A DNA stretch of 64,000 nt from positions 338,168 through 402,167 of the forward strand of contig JADCRB010000043.1 of assembly GCA_021464245.1 (NCBI GenBank), given 5' to 3'. The position numbers and the translations under genes are program-made. Shown here piece by piece: positions 11,801 through 21,770 of this stretch (position 1 is the stretch's first letter; the number at the start of each line of letters is the position of its first letter). This DNA is from Carallia brachiata (lineage: Eukaryota > Streptophyta > Magnoliopsida > Malpighiales > Rhizophoraceae). The notes under the pieces are model-generated. The model did not search any database. It was not told where the DNA came from and saw only the letters and a list, made by a program, of their open reading frames with translations.

Positions 11801-12728
11801 ACAGATATCTACTGTGACATTAATCAGTACCCTATGGCCATCAGAACTCCAGGCATAATGATAGTCCGCATGAATTGCGCTTTACTTTGCTTTGCCAATG
11901 CCAACCTTGTGAGGGAAAGGTTCGCGCCAGACCGTGCCTGATTTTCTATAAAATGGAAGATCGAAAGAGGCATCATGTAATCGTCTATTACTCTTTATTG
12001 CAGGATTTTGAGGTGCGTGACAGAAGGAGAAGGTGAAGTTAAGACAGCACCAAGGGAAGGATTCAAGCAGTAATCGTCGACATGTCCAGTAAGATTGTTT
12101 ATTTTGCTGAAAACATTGAATACCCATGTATTAATTTTTGATAGGAAACGATCTTCAAAAAAGCTTTCACGAACGCATGAATTGAACACAATTTTATTCT
12201 GTTTTAGGCTTTTTTTTTTTTTTTTTGTGTGCTTTTGATTGGATCTATTTTCTGTTATATGTAAATCTCATAAGAAAACTTGATCTCATTAAGTTGACCT
12301 GCCATCAGTCACGGGTTGACCTTCCCAATGCAAACATGAAATTTGAGGGCACACATCAAAAATTGCTCTTGATGGAATGTAAGGTATTTAGAACATCAAT
12401 TGTTTATCTCATTTGCAGACGTAACCAACATAGACACTACTGGAATTCTTGCACTAGAAGAGCTGCACTCCAAGTTACTCTCACACGAAACGGAAGTAAG
12501 AAATTGGCCATTACCCAACTATTTGCGGCTGATTAACCGCAGAAATACATAATTGATCAACTAGATTTTGGTCTGTGTGGGAATTTGCAGGTATCTATAG
12601 CTAACCCGAGTTGGCAAGTGGTTCACAAGCTGAAGTTAACCAACTTCGCGGACAGAATTGGAAAAGGCAGGGTGTTTCTCACGGTCAGTGAGGCTGTGAG
12701 CGCATGCATTGGCTCAGAATTGGCCTAG
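8891..12728 (+). pseudogene. Group-3 sulfate transporter (SULTR3-type), 12 exons, three 1-base frameshifts
   Basis: Exons: 8891-9238, 9339-9387, 9638-9844, 9926-10100, 10345-10410, 10512-10742, 10832-10958, 11044-11329, 11726-11919, 12004-12088, 12419-12495, 12591-12728, all with GT..AG introns. The product matches plant proton/sulfate symporters of plasma or plastid membranes: a soluble N-terminus, a multi-span membrane domain ([60 protein letters not shown]) and a C-terminal STAS domain (NVTNIDTTGILALEELH). Phases close only if one base is added in exon 3 (C run at 9652-9655), exon 8 (about 11213-11215) and exon 10 (about 12060). The ideal product would be about 661 aa, normal for SULTR3. 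As written, translation stops at TAG 9658-9660 in the substrate-path signature region. It looks nearest to SULTR3;5-type proteins, but the subgroup is a guess. It may be a recent pseudogene or a sequencing artefact. ATG 8891 sits in AACACCATGGG, a good context. Confidence 0.85.
9438..9562 (-). mobile_element. tRNA-derived SINE-like unit, antisense in SULTR intron 2
   Basis: Read on the minus strand it starts GTTTTAGCTCAGTTGGTCAT (an A-box-like TTAGCTCAGTTGG) and about 40 bases on has GCGTTTGATTTCTACC (a B-box-like GTTTGATTTC), followed by a pyrimidine-rich tail. This spacing and the degraded tRNA body fit a plant SINE head or a tRNA pseudogene. I could not find a clean target duplication. Confidence 0.5.
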
Positions 12729-14647
12729 ACCCAAATGTCATTGAGAGTTTTGGTGACCATAGCCTAATTGATATACCATTTGGGCCATTTTTTCTTTCCC
12801 CTTATCTTTGGTAGTGTAAATTTTGAAAGCCTAATGAGCGAGATACCCAACCGTGTTTGGAGGATAAGTGAGCAAATGTTAAGCGAGTTTGATGAACTTA
12901 GTTGTGGGTGTTTTCGTAGAGCAGAGGAAGGCAATGAGATGTTATTGAGGTGGAAGAAGGTACATGAGCAGCAAAAAAGATATAGTTTTTTGAAGTTCTA
13001 TGTTTTTCCTTTTAAATTGAGTGAATTTGTCATAAATTTGAGTTGAATAATTAACCGGTCAATTGTAATGTATAACAAGTATTGCATAATTTTGTTGGTC
13101 TTAACGTATATTCAAACGATCTTTTTTTATATTTCATGGTGCAAAATTTTTTTAGAAAAAAGGACTAAAGGACATTATGTACTGTTCTCTATTGAGCAAA
13201 AGTGGGGTTCCTGATGCGAGACACATTTGTTTTCTTAAAAACTTTTAGATGGATTTTTTTTTTCAATTTGACTTTTTTTTTTTTTAATTTTTAGAGAAGT
13301 TAACTTGATATCAAATGTAAGGACGAAAAGAAATTAAATAAGACTAGGTGGGCTGAAAAAAAAAGAAATTAAATTAAACTTAGTGCTAAGACACCAAGTA
13401 TACTTTAAAAAAAAAAAAGAGTTAATATGCAAACAGCAACTTTAAACGTGGAAGTTTTCTTGTTCTTTTTAATGCAAATGACATAACAACAATTTCATCA
13501 AATGACTAACTCGTACTAATTACTATTATCCGGTTTTAAAAGATTCAGCATGTATTTGAGGTACCCAAACATTTCTTGGTAATCTTGGAATGGAACCATG
13601 CCCAAAGACCGTCGAGCGTATGAGTTTCAGTTACCGAGGAAGCCCACAAGCCCAATATCAGTCAGGAGGAGGCCCATGCTGAGACAGGCCACACTTATCC
13701 GCGGCACCTAGTCACTTCAATTGCAAACTTAAACCAATACTGAGAGTCAATTAATGGAGGGCCACATATTGGCTTGTGGGTAGACCACATGCAAATTAGT
13801 ACACTAATTAACGAGTTCGAATTTCATTGTTCGTAGTATCGAATATCAAAATAATAACGATAATAATAATAACACCACTCGGAATTAGTTTTTCACTTAT
13901 TATTATTATTTTTTTTTATAAATTGAGTCAAGATTTATTTAGGATATAAGAATCCACATAGTTTGCTCTTACAATTCCTGTGCTAACAGATGAAGTTGCA
14001 TTTGTTAAGTTGGTGCGAAAAATCTTAAAAAATATGCAGATAATAATAATTGAAGGATTTTGTATAATCATGGTAATAATTCTCTTTATATATCTATAGT
14101 TTATTTTTGGAATTATAATACATTAATTAATTAATTAATTTATTATATCCCAACAAATTAAATTATGTTATTTTATCCGCAATTAACAGAACTAATTCCG
14201 AATCAAATGCACTAGTTAAACAATCTAATTTATAACTCTTAATTAAATGATAATTCCATTGTATCAAAGTAGAATCAAATAAATCATTTTTGAAGATTAT
14301 AACATTGTAGGCTGATTTTTTGCACGAGAAAAAGTTCACAAAGCAAATTATAAATATAACTAACGGCGTTAAGGAGCGTTGGTCTCACGCCCGCATGGCC
14401 AAAGTTAGAAAATGGTTTCCTGTCAGTACCGTAACTAACTTTTATCAGTTTCCTTTGACCCTGACGTAGGATTTGTTGGAGAATTTATTGAAGCTAGTCT
14501 ACGCATTCTTTTGTTAGACAGCCACGAAAAGGTCGATGGCCACGTGAATGACATGTGGGGTCCACAAGAAGTTTGGGACTCTGATGATCAATGCAAAATG
14601 TTAAGTGAGATAATGTAAAAAAAAAAAGTAACAAAAATAAAAAAATA
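12729..14647. other. SULTR 3' UTR region and AT-rich intergenic DNA
   Basis: The first about 300 bases probably hold the 3' UTR of the transporter. An open frame at 12768-13046 (+) has a plausible charged stretch but no known domain and no splice support, so I do not call it a gene. The rest is AT-rich with no gene recognised. Confidence 0.45.
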
Positions 14648-14656
14648 ATAAAAGAA

Positions 14657-15975
14657 GGTTATTGTTAAAAATAACATAATTTTTATTTTTTTTTATAAAT
14701 TTAATATTACTTTTAAAAATTAATAAATTTAGTACAATTTAATTATTTTCTTACAAATCTAATACAACTTTCAACAATTAACAAATTTAACACATTTCAA
14801 TTATTTTCTAACAAATCTAATACATTATTAATTAAAAATAATCAGTTAAAAGTAACTGAATCTCTTAATATATACATATGACCCATTTACGTATAAATCT
14901 AATACAGTTTAAAACTCTCAAATGTCACATATAGAGGTGCAAATGGGCAGGTTGGGTCGAATTATTTAAGTTTCGAGTTATTCGAGTCTCGAGTTTATTG
15001 GGTTTTGATTTTATCGGGTGTCGGGTTTTTCGAGTCTTGGGTCATATGGGTCTTGAATTTATCAGATTTCAGGTTCATCGGGTCTCAGAGTTATCAAGTC
15101 TCGGATATTTCGTGTTTCGAGTAATTCCAGATTGGGTTATTTCAATTTTTGTGTTTGATTCAAGCGGGTCTCGGGTTAATCCATTATAACATTTTTTATT
15201 TTTTTACCAAACTCAAAAATTATATTTGTATGTTTTACCATAATACTTAAAATAATAAATCAAAATGTGAATAATTTAAATTTTAATTATATAAAAATAT
15301 CTAATGATATAATCCACCTAATAATATTTATAGTTAATATAATATACAATTAATTAATAAAAAACACATTATAATTAGGTGTATAAATTGTTGGAAATAT
15401 GAGTTCGGGTTAATCAGGTTACCTAAGTTTCAGGTTGCTAGAGTTTCGGGTCTTCCGGATTTCAGATTACTCGGGTTTCGGGTCATTTGGGTTTTGGGTT
15501 ATTCGGTTTCAGGTTGTTTCGGTTTCAGATTTCTCGAATTACAGGTCATTGACTTTTTTAGTCAAAGTAAGTAAGGTCGAGTCGGATTTCAGTCAGGTTA
15601 AATCAGGTGATTCGGGTTGGGTTAACTTTTGTCACCTCTAGTCACGTGTGCATATATGCATACTGAAAATTCGATTATTTTTAACTGACAGTGTGTTAAA
15701 TTTGTTAAAAAATAATTGAACATTAAAATCTAGTACAGTTTAAAATGTTTAAATGTTATATGAGCATATTTGCATACTGTAGATTCGATTATTTTTAACT
15801 GACAATGTATTAAATTTGTTAAAAAATATTTGAACTGTGCTAGATTTGTTAATTGTTAAAAGTTGTGTTAAATTTGTATGAAAATAATTAAATTGTGCTA
15901 AATTTATTAATTTTTAAAAGTGGTACTAGATTTATAAAAAAATGTAAAGATAGTGTTGTTTTTTAATAGTAACCC
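14657..15975. mobile_element. Long-TIR, Mutator-like non-autonomous DNA transposon (interrupted)
   Basis: The left arm 14657-14931 and right arm about 15650-15975 are inverted copies over nearly 280 bases: GGTTATTGTTAAAAA at the left end pairs with TTTTTTAATAGTAACCC at the right. The element is flanked by a perfect 9-bp direct repeat ATAAAAGAA at 14648-14656 and 15976-15984. Very long TIRs plus a 9-bp duplication are the hallmarks of MULE-type elements. No transposase is present. The right arm also has an internal duplication of about 113 bp, and a second transposon sits between the arms. Confidence 0.75.
14932..15640. mobile_element. hAT-like non-autonomous element nested in the MULE-like element
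   Basis: The ends are TAGAGGTGCAAATGGGC and CTTTTGTCACCTCTA, giving a terminal inverted repeat TAGAGGTG. It is flanked by 8-bp repeats GTCACATA (14924-14931) and GTCACGTG (15641-15648), two mismatches. An 8-bp duplication and short TIR fit hAT. Inside both ends lie blocks of GGGTTTCGGGTTATTCGG-type repeats (14945-15185 and 15405-15620); the open frames there are repeat read-through. Confidence 0.75.
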
Positions 15976-15984
15976 ATAAAAGAA

Positions 15985-16444
15985 AAACACTATTGCATTT
16001 TTAAAAAAAATTCGTATAATACACATAAGTAGTTATAAAATTGGCATGAAAATCTTTATCATTAAATGATAAAAAATATATTTAATAAAAAAATAAATAA
16101 ATTATTAAATTAATAATATATTTTTTACGTACTATATTAAATATATTTACAAAGCCTTACTCTCTGTTTTTCCTTTGATTTACACTAGGTTTGACTAGCT
16201 AATGGTAATCTCTGCTTAAATTTTAGGCTACAATCAAATTAGAAACGGGTGAGAGGAGAGGGAAAGAGAAAGGGGTAGGAGAGCGGCAGATTGTGAATGC
16301 GCACTTTTTTTTTTTTTGAAATATGTGATGAGTAAATCTATTAGAATTAATGTATAACAAATTTATGAAGTATGAGAAAAAAGTTATAGTTTGGAGCATC
16401 AAATCACGTTTTTTTGTTTTTAATTTTTTACGCAGAACTCTTAT
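15985..16444. other. AT-rich intergenic DNA
   Basis: No gene, RNA gene or complete repeat recognised between the MULE-like element and the MITE at 16445. Confidence 0.5.
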
Positions 16445-16663
16445 GGTATGTTTGGTTTCATGGGATAAGTGTGAGAAGATTTGTATGAGAAAAAAAAATC
16501 ATATTTACTACTTATTTTTTTCACAACTTTTCATTAATTTAAATAAATTATTTTTTTACAGTTTATACTCTCATAAATTATTATTTATTTTTTTATCAAT
16601 TTCAAACAATTTTATTTTTTCATAATTTTCTTTCTCATACTTTCTTATAAACTCAAACATACC
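16445..16663. mobile_element. Small MITE with GGTATGTTTG terminal inverted repeats
   Basis: GGTATGTTTGGTTTCATGGG at the left end pairs with ATAAACTCAAACATACC at the right end. The 219-bp AT-rich body has no coding potential; the short open frame at 16350-16625 runs into it by chance. Family assignment (PIF/Harbinger or hAT) is open because the target duplication is not clear. Confidence 0.6.
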
Positions 16664-17685
16664 ATCAAGAATTTGATTGCATAGATATAACCCTCAAACT
16701 GAAACAAAAGGATATGTTTTTCTTTGTTTTATAATTTTGTCTACAGCCTTTGATTCAATGGTTCTAATTAGTCCTTTTTTTTATTTTCAATTACTTAAAT
16801 GAATGAGTGATGTATGTGTGTGTGTATGTGAGAGAGAGAGACTGCAAAGGATAAAAGTTCATTGATAGTTCCCAACAAAGACACATTTTGATAGACACCC
16901 ACGGACGGAGACATGCTGGCAAATATACTTCCCACTACGGTTTCACACATTCCCTTCCCTTTACAGCGCGGCTTATTACACAACGACACAACTAAGCATA
17001 ACATAAAATACATGGAAGAAAGGACACACATTGATGGACTCAATATCAAAACGACAGCCACAAACACGCAACACTTTGTTTATTTTCTCCGCTGACTTTG
17101 TCACCATGCCACTCTCTCTTTTAAAGCTCAAGCTCCAGCTCCTGGACTAGGATAATTCCTCCTGTCACTTCATACAACAACAACAACAACCCATTCAAAC
17201 AAAAACAATTTTTTTAATACGAAATCAAATTAATTAATATATATCAGTATAAAAACGAATAAATATTTATGTACATGTCTGCCTACACATACAAATACAC
17301 AAGGGAAACAAAAAAAAAAAATGATGTATGTCAACCGTGGAATTTGCTGTTCTGTAGAGGCCCGTTCCCTCGCGATTTCTTCCATACGCCTCTGTAAATG
17401 CTGGAAAAAGAGATCATAGATATCTATACATGTTATTAATTACTAAAGAAAACATGCAAGAAAAATAGAAAACACATGCAATTCTTTTTGAATGTTAAAT
17501 AAATAAATTCTAATAAAGCAGAAAACCAAGCTTACACTGCTTACCTCATACCTGTTTCGATGGTTGCAATTCGCAGCGCCAATTCGGGTCACATGCATGT
17601 AGAAAAAGCTTATGATTAGTAAGGAAGGGAACCCCACAAGGATCTATGTTTTTTTTTCTTTTTTCTTTTCTTTTTGAGAAGGGAT
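16664..17685. other. Possible 3' exons/UTR of the small minus-strand gene; no firm gene
   Basis: On the minus strand there are splice-like sites and short open pieces (about 17545-17600 ending CGAAACAG before GTATGAG; about 17335-17391 after TTTACAG reading RRMEEIARERASTEQQ) that could be additional exons of the gene at 17686-18342. I could not join them in phase with confidence. Confidence 0.3.
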
Positions 17686-18342
17686 CTATAGTAAAATTAA
17701 ACATGAAGAGAAGCGTGTGTAGAGGAGAGAAAAATCGGACCAATCAATGATGAATTGAAGCTCGCCACCACGAAATCGATCAATAATACGGGTCGCTTCC
17801 TCCAAATCAATTTCTTGGTCACTACATGTGTAGCAAAGAGTATATTAAGATATATAAAACATAAAATGTACCTGGAAGCATTTTGACGAAATTCCCGAAA
17901 TTGATATCAAAATCATATATATTAGTTACCTAGTTCCATTGGGAATATCACCGTTGCCGTTTCTACAGAAGCAATATGAGCCAATAAATAAAATAAGCAA
18001 CATCGAACCAGTGAAATAAAAAAAAAAAAAAGTGAGATGAATTAGAAGAACCCAAAATTAAACAGCAGTATTGTAACTCTAAAGGGGAAAAAAAAATAAG
18101 AAGACAATAATTAGGTAATTTTTTCAACCAAATTATGTTTTATTACATTATAATTAATTAATATACCCGTTTCTAGGTGAGGCGGGCAGGGCAAGCACAA
18201 CAGGACGATTCACGGGGTGGTCCAAAGGTCTGGGACCCGTATCGTTGTTAGTCATAGTCGGCACCCTATCTTCCTGCTCTTGGTAGCTTCTTCTGCTTGC
18301 CCTGCGCCTCAGCCGCTTGACAGTAACGCGAGTCTTAGCCAT
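17686..18342 (-). CDS. Small three-exon gene, unknown basic protein (114 aa as modelled)
   Basis: Exons on the minus strand: 18342-18167, 17962-17930 and 17821-17686, with GT..AG introns and phases that close exactly (176+33+136 = 345 nt). The product starts MAKTRVTVKRLRRRASRRSY, a strongly basic N-terminus that could be a nuclear or nucleic-acid contact signal. A Pro/Asn-rich linker follows (PRPLDHPVNRP, then NGNGDIPNGT), then an acidic helix-prone segment (DQEIDLEEATRIIDRFRGGE). A TATA box lies about 70-78 bases upstream of the ATG. The last exon may instead be spliced onward to pieces near 17545 and 17335, which would change the C-terminus. I do not recognise the family. The longer frame upstream of this methionine reaches back to the TATA box, so MAKTRV is the sensible start. 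Confidence 0.5.
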
Positions 18343-18410
18343 TTGAGAGAAGTGAAGTGAAGGTAAGTAAGAAAGAAAATGTCGAGTGAAGCTAAGGTTG
18401 CCTTGTGTTA

Positions 18411-18420
18411 GTTTATATAG
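18411..18420 (-). promoter_or_regulatory. TATA box of the small minus-strand gene
   Basis: The minus strand reads CTCTATATAAAC here, about 70 bases upstream of the proposed start codon at 18342, the expected distance for a plant core promoter with a short leader. Confidence 0.5.
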
Positions 18421-18429
18421 AGAGCACAA

Positions 18430-19785
18430 GAGAAAAAATTTTACTTGCTGCTTAGCAAATTACCTAAACAAAAAAAAAAAAAAAATTGAGAACTTTATAT
18501 AAGGAGATTTAAAGAATTTCAAAATAATATGGACCGTCAAATAATTTAATTGAGAAAACAAAATAAACAGTTAAATACTATTTGATGAAATTGCGTAGCC
18601 ACTGTAATGTTACTTTAGTGAACTTACGTAACAGCACTCTTAACTTAAATTGCTGTGACACCCTTCAACATAATCAACGAATAATATTTGGGCAATTTTG
18701 AGACATTTTGAAAATTGTGACCGCTTGCCATTTGGACTTTGTGATCCATCTTGAATTAGGAATTTCAGTTTTCACCGTATCTTTTTGGAACATTATGGTA
18801 ATTTGGAGGCTGAAACTATTGTCTTCGATCTTCCTAAATTGTGAATAATGGTTTTACTTATTGTAGCTTCAATTATAGAATAAATTATTTGCAAATCCGA
18901 TATAAGAAAAATGAATACACTCATTTGTAAAGAAACAATATCAAGTAGTATGGCACTGGCAATTGTTTGGTAGTATAAGTCAATATTGTTGCATTTTAAA
19001 GCACCATTAAAAATAATTACATGAGAAATACGGAACATATAAATGGAACCAATATTTGTGCTCGAATTACTAAGGCTAAAATGGAAGAAGTAGGATGCTT
19101 TGAACTCAAACTAACATTAACTGTTACACTAACATCAAGGTTTGTCTTTTAAAAGGGTGCTTCATTTCTCATATACTGTTAGGTCTAGAGAAGATTCAAT
19201 TATAGGGCGATCTTACTCTTCATCGTATCAAAAAGAAAAATTTTGTTGTTCTCCTACAACGACTTTCATTAACGTTTGCATATCATATTTGGTCGTTAAT
19301 AAATAGAATTCATAGTAAAGTACATTTGAGGTCGTTATTGTTCATAATGACCAAACTTTGTATGCGTTTATTGAAAACAGTTATGTACTGAATAACGACA
19401 AACGATTAATTATGTGATAAATTGAGTTATTTTTTAAAAATGTTAATAGAATATGAATAAGATAAGGGACTCACGTTGGACATCTAAATTGGGATGTTAA
19501 TTTAAACACTGTGGTATTAAAATAAGCAAAAATTGATGGTTATATGTACCGATAACAAAAAATTTAAAATAAAATAAAAGTATTCATTTAGTCCCTTATG
19601 GTAGTTGATCCAGTTTTTGTGTTTTAACATTGTCTTGTTTACCCTGAGTTATAATCAACATTTTTAATTAAAAGAAAAATTATCTCTCTGCTTAAATATC
19701 TAAAAAACAAAAGTTTAAATATTGAATTCGGGGAGAACATGGATTGAATTGAGTTGGTAGAGAAGTCAACACAATTTTAAATGAC
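18430..19785. other. AT-rich intergenic DNA
   Basis: I find no gene or recognisable mobile element in this interval. The open frame at 18793-19038 (minus) is AT-driven. Confidence 0.5.
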
Positions 19786-19788
19786 GAA

Positions 19789-20256
19789 GTGCCCTTAATA
19801 AATGAAGGAAATCTTTGGGAAAAACTGTTTTTTCGTGATTACAAGTCCCCGCCATTGCTGAAATTTACAAAAAGTAGCCTGCCCCGGATCCGCACAGGCG
19901 TCACCGTTTCAGTTCGGACTTCGACGGAGACTGTGAGCAGACGTTTCCTGCATCGTTCACCGACAGTCCTTGGAAAGAGGCACCACCACAATTTACAAAA
20001 AGAAGACAAACATTCCTTGTCGGCTGCCCAACAAACCAGCACAGGTGTTGTCAGATTCCTAGGAGGCTTTTTTGTCCTTTTGTATGTGGTGGGCCCCACC
20101 AAGCCTTATCCGGAAAACGGGCAGGTTTCGCCACCGGAGCGTCGGGTAACAGTAAATTACAGGGGTGGTGGGACCCGCGGGCACCAATTTTTCCCAAAAA
20201 TAAAAAAATTAATCACAAATGTATTTATTTTAAAAAAAATTAGTATTATTAATTAG
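19789..20256 (+). other. GC-richer island with overlapping open frames on both strands
   Basis: About 19830-20200 is much less AT-rich than its surroundings and carries a 155-codon open frame on the plus strand and an 87-codon frame on the minus strand (19839-20102). Neither has a recognisable domain, splice-site context or nearby TATA box. It may be a captured fragment or part of a transposon. I do not call a gene. Confidence 0.3.
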
Positions 20257-20689
20257 ATAATTTTAAAGTATCAATAAAATGATATAAATTATTAAATATA
20301 AAATTTATAAAAAAATATAAATATTAATACTGTTTGATGAGATTATATGTCATATAACTTTTGTTTTAAAATGTAACTAGGGAGATAAATGAGTTAATAC
20401 ATTGGTTAGAAATTTGGAGACTTCCTGTATGAGAATCGACTTCCCTCTATGAGAATCTGCTTCAAATCTAATATAAAAGCTCGTTCAATAAATAAACTAA
20501 ATTTGGATAAGAGGAGACTTTCATTTAAATTCCTCTTTTTTATGTAAATATATGTAGGCTAGATTCAAAATTTCATTCACATAAATTTTGTCGTTGAGAT
20601 TTCAACGCGATTCAATGAAATAGTGATAAAATGTTTTCACATAAAACTAACAAATTTAATTTCTACGAATAGTTGACCCGCACAATAAT
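20257..20689. other. AT-rich intergenic DNA
   Basis: No gene or repeat recognised; it ends at the target duplication of the LINE-type insertion. Confidence 0.5.
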
Positions 20690-20700
20690 GCTGAAACACG

Positions 20701-20961
20701 CACAATAGTGTCCTAGTGCTTTGGTTGTTGACCAATGCTGGCCTGTTGGGGACTTCTTTTGATATATGGTTTGCTGATGAAGTCAAACGGCGGATAGGTG
20801 CACTGTTGGCATGGAATCTTGTGGTTATGTTTCTACAAAATCTTGATACAAGAGCTGTTTTTCTTGGTGTTTGCTGTAGCCTTAGTGGGCATCGGACTAG
20901 CTTTGGACATTAGTGATTTGAATAAAAGTGCTTTTCATTGCCGTTAAAAAAAAAAAAAAAG
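20701..20961 (+). mobile_element. 5'-truncated LINE-type insertion with poly-A tail
   Basis: The 261-bp insert ends GAATAAAAGTGCTTTTCATT, GCCGTT and then a run of 15 A. It is flanked by an exact 11-bp direct repeat GCTGAAACACG at 20690-20700 and 20962-20972. A poly-A tail, severe 5' truncation and a target duplication of this size show target-primed reverse transcription. The GCTTTTCATTGCC end resembles plant L1-type 3' ends, though a processed cellular transcript is not excluded. The 65-codon frame at 20716-20913 is within it. Confidence 0.7.
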
Positions 20962-20972
20962 GCTGAAACACG

Positions 20973-21614
20973 ATTAATTATGAAGAACGGAAATGATAGG
21001 TGGACGTGGTTGGGGAGAGAGAGATAGAGAGAAAAAAAGAAAAAAGAGAGGGGAGGGAGGAAGTGATGGATCTCACTAATTTTTTATGTTTTATTTTTTG
21101 GTTTTTGAAAAAGTAGTATGTGTGTATAGGAAGTAAGATTAGTGTAAAATAAATATAAAAATAAAAAATATTTAAATTTATGTGCAACAGACTTAAAAAT
21201 AATGTATAAATGCATCATGTATATAAAAATTAAAATTAATGTGCAACATATTTAAATTTAATGTGTAACATGCTAAAAGAAGATAAAATGACCATTTTGC
21301 CTCTACGAAGAAATCATCTTTAAAATGAGTGAGAAAAAAGAGCAGAATTGCACGGTGCAAAATCATTAAAATATTGCACTACCCATAATTTCGCTGTCTC
21401 ATTTCGAATGCTCATTTAAGAACTTCAAAATTAATATAAAGATTATTGACTACCTTAAATAGCAAGATTCATGTCTAACATCGAATAAAGAAGTTTAAGG
21501 AATAGTCAGGGTTTAATCCTTAAAATTTAAACAATGCAACAAGTTCAATATGGGTTCAGCAATAAAATTAAGGACATTCCAATAGCAATATTATGTTCTT
21601 CTTATCATCAACCA
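20973..21614. other. AT-rich spacer before the tandem array
   Basis: Contains a purine-rich stretch (21010-21065) and AT-rich DNA with repeated TTAATGTGCAACA-like words, resembling 7900-8080. No gene seen. Confidence 0.4.
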
Positions 21615-21770
21615 TGCTCTGAAATTTGAACATTTTTGCCTGTTAAACCGAAAAAAATAAAAAATAAGTTCTGAATCCACGTGTATATTCACGAACAATG
21701 TAAGAGATTGAGATGTAGTAATTAAGAAAAGCAAAGGAAAGAATTCAAGAAGACAATCACACATACCAAA

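Noticed and set aside
12768..13046. Separate 92-codon gene downstream of the sulfate transporter
   Set aside because: No known domain, no splice or promoter evidence, and its position fits the transporter 3' UTR.
13750..13880. Another SINE with a GAGTTCGAATTTC B-box-like word
   Set aside because: No convincing A-box partner, poly-A tail or flanking duplication was found.
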